Assembly (NCBI GenBank): GCA_007922225.1
Contig: ML680098.1
Location: 2,914,001-2,978,000, forward strand
From: Emydura subglobosa
Lineage: Eukaryota; Chordata; Testudines; Chelidae
DNA: 64,000 bases
Direction: 5' to 3'
Shown here: piece after piece, positions 49,009 to 58,979 of the stretch
How the letters are laid out: each line of letters begins with the position of its first letter
How positions within the stretch are numbered: position 1 is the stretch's first letter
Position numbers and translations under genes: made by a program
Notes under the pieces: model-generated
What the model saw: only the letters and a program-made list of their open reading frames with translations
What the model was told of the DNA's origin: nothing
The model's database searches: none

Positions 49009-49319
49009 GTACTGGCTGTCTTCATAGATGGGTTTTTCTTTTTTTAGGTTGAGGAGAGTAAATTCTATTCGGCAGGCTTGTAAAGGTCTTTGCACAAAGC
49101 TTTTTTTTTTTTTTTTTTTTATTCAATGAAGAATGCTTTATATGCATGTGCGCACGCATTCCTTATGAGGAGTGACTAGACTACTTGTTTAAAATAAATA
49201 GATCAGTCACAGTTTTTATTGTTTCCATTTCCAAAGGGTTAATAGATGGTTAATAGATAGTTTTAATATATGATTAACAGATTGTTATAGTCCACAGTTC
49301 AGCAGGTTGCAGTAGTGGT

Positions 49320-49745
49320 GTGGCTAGAGCATTGCCCCCTAGTGGATCTTCCAGGAGCCCACTGAGGCAGGCTCAGTTCCACCAGCTAAATTGTCTCTTC
49401 AGTCCTATTCCCCTTCTGGGTGGGGTTGAGTGGTCAACCCCAAAAATGTTCAGGCATGTCATTTTCCTGCCTTTTCCTTTGGGTTGGGTTCCCCACCCAT
49501 CTCTGATTAGAGCATTGTTTGCTCCTTGGGGTCTGGCTGTTCCCCCAGTGGCTGCTTTGGCTAGCAGGCTTTTCACCACAGCTCTGCAAGTGAAGCTTCA
49601 TTCTGGCAGAGCTGTCAACCCTGAACTGAGCCAGGCTCGCTCCTTTTATTCCCCCTCCAGGCTTGTCATTGGCTGCAGGTATAGCAGGATAGGGCTAGTT
49701 GGTTCCAAAGGCACTCCTTAATCCCTTTCTTTGCTGGCTTGTGTC
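49320..49745. repeat. Unclassified GC-richer block, possible solo LTR
   Basis: This roughly 430-bp block is more GC-rich than its flanks and has 'cccagtggctgctttggcta', 'ctccttttattccccctcca' and 'ggcttgtcattggctgcagg'. The TTTTATT motif beside a CT-rich stretch and an ATTGG box would fit a retroviral-type promoter region on one strand, but I find neither clear TG...CA termini nor a target duplication. A 133-codon open frame across it has no recognisable motif and is not called. Confidence 0.3.
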
Positions 49746-51170
49746 CTCAGTGCCCCATCTCAATCACTTACAACCATCTATAATACCTTCTGCTGGTATG
49801 CTCATATATGTATCTATTATATAGCTACGTATGTCTGTAACATGCTTGTTACGTATGCCAACAATTTAAAACGTATAAATGAAACAATATAAAGTGTGAC
49901 TAAAAAGATTGTGTTCTGCGCAAATTCTGTACGTTGAATTACACTAGGATACATGGATCATTAAGGAGATAGATGGAGCATATCAAGCTGTGGCTGTTAA
50001 TAATAGTGATTTATATCAAAGTTAAAATATTCTTGCAGTTTCGCACGTTTGTAGATATATCGTATGTAATATATTACATATATAATTATACTGTAATGTA
50101 GTAATATATATAAAAATCCTACACTGTCCCTGCTTTTTATGTTTGTGAAAGAACTACAGGATTTACAGTAATTTTTATATTAGATAAGATCTTTTAGAAG
50201 GTTTTTTGTTTGTGAAAGGCTTATTTTCCTTTATCTAATTTCCTCATAGTATCAATCTTTGATCATAATAGACTCGCCCCCCCCATCCTCAGCTTTCGAT
50301 GCTACATATGTTTGGCAATCTCAGCTCACCAGCTGAATCAGCAATAAAACTAGGAAGTCGGCTGGGCTTTGCAGAACCCCCCTTTTGTTGTTTTCAATTG
50401 GCTGTCATATCTCCAACTCTCTATCTTGTTGTGCACGAAGCTTTCCCCCTTTCCTCCTTCCTCTCCCCATCAAAAGCCACTGAAATGGGAGGACCTGGGC
50501 TTGACTTGCAGCCTTTTTTAAAGGCTCAGCATGAGTTGGGGAGTACTTCATGTAAGCAGGACCCTTAGCACCTTGTCTTTCCCACCTCACAGAAAGGTAA
50601 AGAGTTTGCATTTGATGAAATCCATAGGTGGAGCGCTACCAAATCCTCTGCTGAATGAGTGACTGCCGTGACAACACATTTTAAGGATCTGTGCAGCATG
50701 GGAAACACAGAGAAGGAACTGTAGGGCTCTAATACAAGACTTTCAAGAGAAGTGAAAATTTATTTCTTTGGGTCTGTCTTTGTTTTATGAAGGGGAGTGG
50801 AGGATAGTGAACAAGCTGAGCGGAGATCTCTCTGATACAATCACTGATGGATGCGTACTACATAGGATCAAATCTCACAGTTCTCGGTGGATTGATTTGG
50901 GGGTTTTGAAGGGTGAGGCAGGGCATAGAATGGTGGGAAAGGAAATAGCACAACAGAAGGCAAGACATGATTTTTTTTTTTTTTTTTTTTGTGGCATGTT
51001 TGTTCGCATGAATTAGTATTACATTTTTTGGAGTGATGGGTAGGAATGCAGCTAGGGTTTTTAAGCATGAATGGCTACAATTAAAAACCATTTGGGGATG
51101 CCTGCAGCCCTAAATGTGTAGTGTCCTGGGTTTACTAGCACTAGTAGGAAGCCTTGTACATATATTTAGA

Positions 51171-51288
51171 GCCTGACCCTGGAAACACACAGTTGCTTAA
51201 CTTTACTCAACAGTGGTCCCATTGAGTTCATCAGGACTACTCATATGCGTCAGGTTAAGCTCACGTGTAACTATTTGCAAGATCAGGG
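51171..51288. mobile_element. Palindromic short element (family B), copy 3
   Basis: The left arm 'gcctgaccctggaaacacac' with 'agttgcttaactttactcaa' is an imperfect reverse complement of the right arm 'gttaagctcacgtgtaacta' with 'tttgcaagatcaggg'. The centre holds 'cagtggtcccattgagttca'. The RTE LINE target duplication overlaps the last four bases of its right end. Confidence 0.75.
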
Positions 51289-51301
51289 CTTGAAATGTGG
51301 T
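51285..51301 (+). repeat. Target-site duplication, left copy (RTE)
   Basis: The 17-mer AGGGCTTGAAATGTGGT occurs here and again at 54215-54231 with no mismatch, bracketing the RTE LINE. Confidence 0.95.
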
Positions 51302-51365
51302 TGGATCGGGGATTAGAATAGACCAAATGCATCTCCTGTGTGTTGTAAAAGGCGACTAAAAGGAG

Positions 51366-52217
51366 TTGGCAGCAGGAAGGGCATCCAGCTGTAAAACCAA
51401 CTGCCAAATCAATATGGTTTATATGGTGAACGGGCTACCACCCAGTGAACGGGGGAGGTTAAAGAAGCAAGTTCAAAAGCACATGAAGATGGCAACCCTA
51501 AATGTGGGAAGCCTTACAGGAAGAACAGGAGAGATAGTAGACCTTATGAGCAGGAAGGACATCAAGGTACTATGCGTGCAGGAAACGAAATGGAAGGGGA
51601 GTAAAGCCAAAGAACTGGCCTGTGGTTACAAGCTTTACTACCATGGATGTGACCAAAGGAGAAATGGTGTTGGAATAATCCTACATGAAGAATTAAAAAG
51701 TGAGGTCCAGGAAGTTGTGAGAGTGAGTGATTGTTTAATGAAGGTGAAATTGGAGTTGGAAGGAGATACATGGAATGTTGTCAGCTACTCTGCACCGCAA
51801 GTAGGAAGTATACAGGAGGAAAAGGATGAATTCTGGGAACATATGGATGCATTGATACAGGCCATACCATTATCTGAAGAGCTGATTGTGGCAGGCGACC
51901 TAAATGGGTATGTGGGGAAAAATAAACCTGGATACGAATGTGCACACGGAGGATACGGTATTGGGGAACTGAATGATGAGGGAGTACGAGTGCTGGAGTT
52001 TGCTATGGCTTACCAAATGGTAGTGGCCAATACCTGGTTTGAGAAACGTAGAAACCATTTAGTGACTTATAATAGTGGAGGTAGAACATCACAGGTTGAC
52101 TTCATCTTATTGAGAAAAGGAATGGGGAAAATGAGAGATGACTGCAGAACACTGCTAGGAGAAAGCCTTACTTCACAACATAGAGTACTTGTACTGAAGC
52201 TAAGGCTAACTAAATGA
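51366..52217 (+). pseudogene. RTE LINE endonuclease domain
   Basis: An open frame of 283 codons with the apurinic endonuclease motifs of RTE-clade LINEs in order: MATLNVGSLTGR, LCVQETKWKGSKAKEL (catalytic Glu), NGVGIIL, VSYSAPQVGS, LIVAGDLNGYVG (catalytic Asp/Asn), SQVDFIL, and a terminal TSQHRVLVLKL containing the conserved His. The enzyme nicks the target strand to prime cDNA synthesis (family knowledge). It looks uninterrupted, but the frame stops before the reverse transcriptase, where an intact element would read through. I treat it as part of a dead element. Confidence 0.9.
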
Positions 52218-52322
52218 TTATCAAGACAGAGTTAAGCAGGAGCGCCGAAATAAGATGGTGGAAACTGAAAGATGTGGCTATTAGAGAGGTATGTGGGACT
52301 AGGTTGAAAGACATTAACTGAA

Positions 52323-53988
52323 ATGGATGTATTCACACCTGAAAATGTAGAGAAACAATGGAGTGAGTTGGAAGATCAGATTAGAAGAGTAGGGGAAGAG
52401 GTCTGTGGTCAATCATCAGGTAGGAGTAAGCCTGGAAAAGAAACCTGGTGGTGGAACAAAGAAGCAGACAGAGCCATCAAAGAGAAAAAGGAGAAACTAC
52501 GTAGATGGAAACTATCAGGATCAGAGGCAAATGAGGAGGAGTACAAGAAATTGAAAGTTGCAACGAAAAAGAGTGGTAGCAAAACAAAGAGCAATAGCGA
52601 TGAAGGAATTTTATGAGAGCTTAGATCAGCCTGGAAGACAGAAAGATATCTATAGGAGAGCTGCGGCCAGAGATAGAGCAAGTAAGGATGTTACTAAAGT
52701 CCGAATTGTGAAAGATGAAAATGGAGTGGCATTGTTGAAGGATGAAGAGATAAAAGAAAGATGGACGCAGTACTTCCAGTGGCTTATGAATGAGGAGAAC
52801 CCAGGGGTAGACTGAGGAAACAGATCAAAGCCAAAATGTGATACAATGTATCAAGATGGAAGAAGTAAAGAGGGTGATACAAGAGATGAAGAATAATAAG
52901 GCTGTTGGGACAGATGAAATCCCAGTCAAAGTGTGGAAGTATCTTGGTGACATTGGGGCTGAAGTACTGTGTCATGTGTTTAATAGTATTATGGTCACTG
53001 AAAGAATGCCTGAATCTTGGAGACAAAGTATACTAGTACCTATATATAAAGGAAAAGGGGAGATACTGGAGTGTAAGAACTACTGTGGAATCAAGCTTTT
53101 ACCTCATACATTTAAGATATGGGAGAGAGTGATAGACAAAAGGCTACGAAATGAAGTGGAAATTGATCAGTGTCAGTTTGGATTTATGCCAGGCCGAAGC
53201 ACAATGGATGCTATCTTTGCACTAAGAATGACAGTGGATAAGCACCGAGAAGGACAAAGGGATTTGAGAATGATGTTTATAGATATCGAAAAGGCCTATG
53301 ACCAGGTACCAAGAGAGGAAGTGTGGAGATGTGCAAGAAAGTGAGGGGTTCCTGAGAAGTACATCAGATTGATTCAAAATATGAAACCAAGACTTCGGTA
53401 AGATGCTCAGCAGGAAGAGGGATGAACTTTGAGGTAAAAGTGGGACTGCACCAAGGATCTGCCTTGAGTCCATTTCTATTTCTGATAGTAATGGATGCGG
53501 TTACCGAGGGTGTGAGAGAGGATCCCCCATGGACTATGCTTTTTGCTGATGACGTGCTGTGTGGAGGTTCAGAAGAAAACATGGAGGAAAATCTAGAACG
53601 TTGGAGAAAAGTACTAGAGGACAGAGGAATGAGGATCAGCAGAACAAAGACCCAATTGCTGAACTGTAAATTTAGTGGAACTCATAGAAAATGGGAGGCA
53701 CCAGTGAAAATTGAAGGAGGAGAAATCAAACAGGTAGAAAGCTTCAGGTACCTTGGATCTGTGGTTAAACTGAAAGGGAAGATATATAAAACTGTTGTGC
53801 GACCAGCACTAACATATGGTGCAGAAACATGGGCGACAATATTAAAAGAGGAGACTAGGCTGAATGTGAATGAAATGAGGATGTTGCGATGGATTTGTGG
53901 TGTAACAAAGAAGGATAAGATAAGGAATGAGTACATTCGAGGGACTCTGAAAGTGATAGAGGTAGCAACAAACTCGAAGGAGAAGTAA
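52323..53988 (+). pseudogene. RTE LINE reverse transcriptase, frameshifted
   Basis: Pieces in three frames make up the linker and polymerase: 52323-52616 (WWWNKEADRAIKEKKEKL), 52558-52815, 52838-53344 (KAVGTDEIPVKVWKYLG, MPESWRQSILVPIYKGKGE, QFGFMPGRSTMDAIFALR, IDIEKAYDQVPREEVW) and 53422-53988 (GLHQGSALSPFLF, then active-site FADD at 53542-53553). The catalytic Asp of the IDIEKAYD motif and both Asp of FADD are retained. The C-terminal part has LTYGAETWA and MRMLRWICGVTKKDKIRNE, typical of RTE. Frameshifts and internal stops make it inactive. Confidence 0.9.
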
Positions 53989-54214
53989 TGTGAAGAGACG
54001 AGGACCATGTGATGAGAAGAGTGTTGGAAATGGAGACCCCTGGACCACAGAAGAGAGGCGGGCCAAAGACCCGTTGCAAGGATGTGCTGAAGAGAGACAT
54101 GGTAAGTGTTGGTTGGACTTAAGATAGAAGATACACAAGATTGTATTGGATGGGGAAGGACCATAATGAACCTTTTTGGCGACCCTGCTTAGTGCGGGAG
54201 AAGCTGTAAGAAGA

Positions 54215-54231
54215 AGGGCTTGAAATGTGGT
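54215..54231 (+). repeat. Target-site duplication, right copy (RTE)
   Basis: Exact match to 51285-51301. Removing 51302-54231 would rejoin a continuous pre-insertion sequence. Confidence 0.95.
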
Positions 54232-54785
54232 CATGTTAAAATAAGCTTGTGTTTCTTGTGCTGCAAATGTTGAAGTGTTCTCTTTAGGTCAGCGTTGTCA
54301 TTGTCATTGTTCCTTTGTTGTTTGGAATCTGGAATGGTAGAGAGGTGCAGTTTCATTTATTTATTTATTTTTTTTAAAAAAAGGAAAAATCTTTTCAAAA
54401 ATCTTGAATTTTAAAATGTTGAATTATAGCAAAAACTTCTTGGAGATGAGTTGTTCTGCCTGGGAGATTGGGGATTGTGCATCACAAGTGTCGGTGTACT
54501 GTACATCTGTACATCTGATGTTTACTGTCTGTCACAGGGTACGTCCTAGACACTAAAACAGCCAGTCTGTGCCATGACTGTTGACTGTGTTTATCTAATT
54601 TCCAGCTGTCCCTGGAGATCTTCAGTCTCTCTAAGCTAAAACAGATCAATGAGTCAGCAAGGTGTCACTGAAATATAAAGTATATATTGATTTTGCTGTA
54701 AGAGGAGGAATCTTTTGCTGTAGATCACAGTCCTATGAGTTGCTGAACGCCCTCTATTCCTATTGACTAAAATGTTTAGAGCACA

Positions 54786-54880
54786 TCCTGAACCAATTTC
54801 TTTACACAGGCAAAGTTCCCACTGACTTCGGGATTCCCACTGAATGGTAATTTTGCCTGTGGAAGGATTTCAGGATTGAG
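54786..54880. repeat. Foldback repeat upstream of exon g
   Basis: The left arm (about 54786-54833: 'cctgaaccaatttctttaca', 'caggcaaagttcccactgac') is nearly the reverse complement of the right arm (about 54835-54880: 'tggtaattttgcctgtggaa', 'ggatttcaggattg'). It is a short palindromic element of about 95 bp whose right end is 102 bp upstream of DLG5 exon g. Confidence 0.75.
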
Positions 54881-54982
54881 CCCTTCACATAACAAACCAG
54901 TAGTAAGGGTTACAAAACCCAGTGTACATGCTTACCCTATGAATTGTAAATGAAATAAATCTCTCTGTATTTGAACACATAG

Positions 54983-55167
54983 ATACAAGATTCTGCTACA
55001 CTGGACATAGAAAGAGCTAACAAAGAAATTGAAATGCTTCGGAAGCAATATGAAGCTATGTCACAGGAGCTAAAGGAAGCAGTCCAGGAAGCAGAAGTAG
55101 CCAAATGTCGGAGAGATTGGGCCTTCCAAGAACGGGACAAGATAGTTGCGGAAAGAGAGAGCATACG
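54983..55167 (+). CDS. DLG5: DLG5 exon g (coiled coil)
   Basis: The acceptor ACACATAG ends at 54982 and the donor GTAAAC starts at 55168. It enters in phase 0 and leaves with two bases of an Arg codon. It encodes a helix with ERANKEIEMLRKQYEAM, then EVAKCRRDWAFQERDKIVAE, a strongly conserved DLG5 signature. The exon is only 185 nt, yet it is flanked by a nearly complete RTE LINE ending 768 nt upstream and a nearly complete DIRS-like element beginning about 75 nt downstream. The polypyrimidine tract is poor, which could make definition of this exon sensitive to its intronic surroundings (inference). Confidence 0.96.
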
Positions 55168-55242
55168 GTAAACATGCTAGATGACATGCTAATGCTAGTC
55201 ATAATCATCTCAGTGGCTAAATTGCAGTGGTGGTGGTGGTGG

Positions 55243-55432
55243 TCTTCGAGTGCTTCCTCATGTCCATTCCCAATCTAGGTGTGTGCGCTCGCCACATGCA
55301 CCGGTACCGGAAAACATTTTCCCTTAGTGGTACACGTACGAGTCGGCTCTGGCGCCCTCTGCAGCAGCGCGCACATGCACCCGCATATAGGCACCACCGG
55401 CTCTCCCTCCCTCTGAGTTTCTTCTTGCTGCC
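55243..55432 (+). repeat. DIRS-like left terminal inverted repeat
   Basis: Begins 'tcttcgagtgcttcctcatg' and continues 'tccattcccaatctaggtgt'. The same order appears in reverse complement at 60478-60628 ('cacctaaattgggaatggac', 'atgagcaacgtgtgtcgaag'). Shared blocks include 'ccggaaaa', 'tcccttagtgg' and 'cctccctct', with scattered mismatches and small gaps. Confidence 0.9.
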
Positions 55433-55501
55433 AGTGACGGTGCTGGAATGTTCTTGCTTTCAAAAGTTGTTCAATTACAGTTAGTCCTATTTTGTTAGTA
55501 G

Positions 55502-55819
55502 TTGGAATCCCAGAGTCAGGGCATGCCCCGTTCCCTGGGGTTTAAACCCTGCGCTTCATGTAAGAAGTCTATGCCGAGGAGCGACCCTCATTTAAGTTGT
55601 CTGAAGTGTCTGCTGGAGGCCCATGTCAGCGACAGGTGTAAAATCTGTAAAAGTTTTCACCTGTGGACCAAGAAAGACCAGGATATCTGTCTCTGGGCCA
55701 TCCTGATGGAGTCGGCCCTTACATCGGCCTCAGAGCCCTGTAGATCAGACTCGACACCAAGCACGATGGCCATGGTGTGCAGTGCCCCTCCGGCGCCCAC
55801 TTCATCTGTCCGGCACTGA
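55502..55819 (+). pseudogene. DIRS-like gag-type Cys-rich protein
   Basis: An open frame of about 105 codons downstream of a TAG at 55499-55501. It encodes three CxxC pairs spaced C-x2-C-x12-C-x2-C-x9-C-x2-C within CASCKKSMPRSDPHLSC and CLKCLLEAHVSDRCKIC, suggestive of metal binding. A Ser/Thr/Pro-rich tail follows. Position and Cys pattern match the first ORF of vertebrate DIRS-like elements as I remember them; the function is presumed nucleocapsid-like. The true initiation codon is not evident because the first codon after the stop is TTG. The following 1.7 kb (to about 57480) appears to continue gag-like Pro/Ser-rich coding in shifting frames and has decayed. Confidence 0.7.
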
Positions 55820-57577
55820 TCTCCCTTCCTGGCTCTGAAAAAGAGGTCCAAGAAGATCTGCTCAGAACGTGGATGCTCTCCTATGGAGAAGGCTAAGGGC
55901 GACCTGGTGAAACCTGTGTTGAGTTGCCAACCCTTCCCGCATCAGAAGGGTCCCTCGCCTCAGCAAGCGTTGACCCTAGCACAGGGCCCTCCACTGACTC
56001 TAGGTAACAGTAGAGGTCCTCATCATTTAGTAGTGCCATTGATTCCAGAGGCTTTCCAAGCTATGAAGGACCTCCTGGCACTGCCAGTACTGCAGTTGCC
56101 GAGTGACAGCAGAGTGCTGCACCGTGATCCAGCACTGGCATCTTGGGGCAGCTTATCAAGGGACAGATCTGCTCGACAGTTCCCATCACCGAGGCACCGT
56201 TCACTGGTGTGCAGATGGTCCCTGGAGTTGAGGCCATGTTCTCTGGGTCAGGACACTGCCAGATTTGGCTCCTGCTGCCATTCTCCGGAGGACCAGCAGT
56301 GAGTGGAGCATCACTATGGAGCAGAGAGATGCAGGTTGCCAGACTAGGCGTGTTTCCCTGGCAGTGCGACCCCGTTCGCCTAGCCCATACAGGAAGCCCA
56401 AAGACAAGTCTTGGTCCTGGTATATCCAGCATTCAGGCTCCTCATGGTGCTCACCGGTGCACATGGCTTGGACCGTGGCCATACTAGTGGGGGTTTCTCT
56501 CTAGGATCCCACAAACTGGTTCTGAGAGAGGAACCTCAGTGCCGCAGTCTTCCATCCCTCAGAGTATGGCACCATACATGGACATGGATTCGGACCATGA
56601 AGGTTCGCGCGCCATGGTCTCCACGGGTTCCACACCACCCAGAACAGAGGCCCCTCCTCCAGCACATGTCCCGGCCTCTTCCTCATTGTCACCGGGTGAG
56701 GTGGTTGCGGGACCCTCTTCTGCAGTGCCGTTGGATGATTTTAAGGCGTGCCAGGACTTATTGAAAAGGGTCACCTCCAATCTGGGCCTCAAGACTGAGG
56801 AACCAGCTGACGAGCTGTTTGGAATTTCGGCCTCAGCAGCTCCTAGTGGAGTGGCCCTAGCAGTCCATGAGGCATGGCATTGCAAGGTAGATAGCATTTT
56901 AATATCTGGCAGTCGCTGGACAAGTTCGCAAACTTGTTGTCCTACTCTTCCAAACAGGAGTTCGAGGCCATCGTAGAAGAGGGGAGATCGGTGGCCAGGG
57001 CATCTCTGCAAGCTGCTTCTCATGCAATGGACTGTGCAGCCAGGACCATGGCCTCAGCTATATCGATGAGACTGGAATCATGGCTCCAGTCCTCCGGTCT
57101 TCCGTCGAGGTCCAGCAGTCTATCCAGGACCTTCCCTTTGATGGCGTGGCCCTCTTTGCCAACCAGACAGATGCCCAACTGCATGACATGAAGGACTTCA
57201 GGGCTACTTTATGGTCACTTGGCCTTTATATGCCTTCTTCCTCTAGGAGGCATTTTAAGCCCCAGCATGAACAGCTTTCTGGGGACCACCCCCACAGAGA
57301 CTCCTATAAGAGGAAAAACATGGCTTACAAGAGGCACTGGTGTCATTTGTCATCTGCTGGCCCTCATCTGGGCTCTAGCCACCATAACCAGGGCAGAAAG
57401 TATGCCTTTTGAAGGTGTGCCCAGGAACAACTACCAGTTCTTTCCATAGATCCAAAACCCCTTTTGTTTTCTTCTCGTCTAGCTCATTTCCTCCCAGCCT
57501 GGGTTGCCATAACATCAGACAGATGGATGCTCAGCATGGTGGCTGTTGGTTATGCCCTCCAGTTTGTCTCACTCCTG

Positions 57578-57599
57578 CCCCCCCCCCCCCCCCCCCCCC
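57578..57599 (+). repeat. C22 homopolymer inside the DIRS-like element
   Basis: An uninterrupted run of 22 C falls between the gag-like and polymerase regions. Such a tract is prone to length change and probably disrupted the reading frame here; the frames on either side differ. Confidence 0.95.
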
Positions 57600-57727
57600 G
57601 GTCCCTCTTCAGGGACCCCTCTCTCGAGCAACTCCTCAAATAGGAGGTGCAAGCACTTCTGCAAGTGGTTGCAGTGGAAGAGGTTCCCAGAGACCTGCAG
57701 GGTTGAGGGTTTTACTCCCGTTACTTC

Positions 57728-58936
57728 TTGATCCTGAAGGCAAAGGGAGGGCTGAGGCCTATTCTGGACTTAAGGTGCCTGAACAGGTACCTCAGACAAC
57801 TAAAATTTCACATGGTCTCCCTAGCCATAATCATTTCCTCTCTGGATCCAGGTGACTGGTACACTGCTCTTGATTTAAAGAATGCCTACTTCCACATTGC
57901 AATCTTCCCTGGTAACAGGAGGTTCCTGAGATTTATGGTAGGAGACCGCCACTACCAGTTTGCTGTGCTCCCCTTTGGTCTCTCTAGTGCACCAAGAGTC
58001 TTCATCAAGTGCAGGGCAGTGGCAGTAGCTTACCTCAGGAGGAGGGGAGTTCAGGTGTTCCCTTACCTAGACAACTGGCTCATCAGAGGCAGGTCAAGGT
58101 CCCAGGTCCAAGCCAGCATTTCAGTCACCCCAGGTGTTTGTCAGGCGCTGGGCCTCCTAATAAACTAACAGAAATTGGTATTAGTCGCTGTGCAAAGAAT
58201 AGAATTTGTAGGAGCAGTGCTGGATTCATCCAGGGCTTTTCTCCCAGGGGAAAGATTCCAAACAATGACAGAGATTATTGCCCGCATTTTGGCTCGTCCC
58301 CCCACAACGGCGAGGGTGTGCATCCGCCTCCTGGGCCACATCGTGGCCTGTACCCATGTGGTCCGCTGGGTCAGGCTTCATCTCAGACTCCTCCGATGTG
58401 GCTGGCATCAGTTTATTCTCCGGTCAGGCACCACCTGGACAGGATACTTACAGTCCCTCCAAAAATACTTACCTCTCTGGTATGGTGGTCGTGTCTGGGT
58501 CATGTCCTCCCGGGAAAACCCTACAAAGTGCCTCAGCTGTCGGTGACTCTGGTCTCCAATGCCTCGGACCTGGGATGGGGAACTCACATTGTTTCCTTCA
58601 AGACCCAGGGCACGTGGGTCTCAACTGGGGTTGTATATCAATATCAAAGAGCTCAGGACGATTCACCTAGTCTGTGCAGTCTTTCTACCACATCTTGCCA
58701 GCAGAGTGGTACAGATTCTCATGGACAGTATGGCCTCCTTGTATTATATCAATAGGCCAGGGAGGGGGGGCAAATCACCTGCCCTGTGTGTAGATGCCAT
58801 GTATTTCCGAGACTTCTGCATCAGCCACAATCTTCACCCAACAGCCGTTCACCTCCGAGGGATCAACAACTCTTTGGCGGACCGTCTCAGCAGGTCCTTC
58901 ATTCCCACCATGAGTGGTCCCTCCATCCAGAGGTAG
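57728..58936 (+). pseudogene. DIRS-like reverse transcriptase and RNase H
   Basis: One frame carries most of the polymerase despite stops. Visible motifs are LRPILDLRCLNRYL, then LDLKNAYFHIAIFP (the usual catalytic Asp of LDLKDAYFH is Asn here), FAVLPFGLSSAPRVF, and the active site YLDN at 58064-58075 in place of YLDD. A stop lies at 58166-58168. The RNase H part follows in the same frame (58559-58936) with MDSMASLYYINRPGRGG and ATAVHLRGINNSLADRLSR-like sequence (seen as AVHLRGINNSLADRLSR). Both active-site substitutions would be expected to abolish polymerase activity. Confidence 0.9.
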
Positions 58937-58979
58937 CAGCTTGCATCTTCCAAAGGTGGGGCAATCCCCGAGTAGACCG

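Larger units (their letters stand above)
51302..54214 (+). mobile_element. RTE-clade LINE, nearly full length
   Basis: About 2.9 kb, bounded by a perfect 17-bp target duplication. The 5' part holds 'ggaagggcatccagctgtaa', typical of RTE elements. An apurinic-type endonuclease frame (51366-52217) is followed by a linker and a reverse transcriptase spread over several frames. The 3' end is a short untranslated tail ending in the AAG-type repeat 'gctgtaagaagaa'. At least three frame changes (between 52217 and 52838 and between 53344 and 53422) make it non-autonomous today. RTE elements retrotranspose by target-primed reverse transcription (family knowledge). It lies in the sense direction of DLG5. 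Confidence 0.93.
49009..54982. other. DLG5: DLG5 intron f-g
   Basis: About 6.0 kb. It carries a T run (49101-49122), an unclassified GC-richer block (49320-49745), a palindromic element (51171-51288), a nearly complete RTE LINE (51302-54214) with target duplications, and a perfect-looking foldback (54786-54880). The block 49765-51165 includes a 21-base T run near 50970-50991 and CT-rich DNA, but nothing I can name. 54235-54780 is anonymous. Confidence 0.9.

Noticed and set aside
49320..49721. 133-codon open frame in the GC-richer block
   Set aside because: No recognisable domain and no splice context; GC-rich repeat DNA easily gives such frames. The block is kept only as an unclassified repeat.
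55883..57455. Many overlapping long frames on both strands within the DIRS-like element
   Set aside because: Minus-strand and out-of-frame reads are shadows of the GC-rich gag-like region; only the Cys-rich start, RT/RNase H and recombinase carry recognisable motifs.
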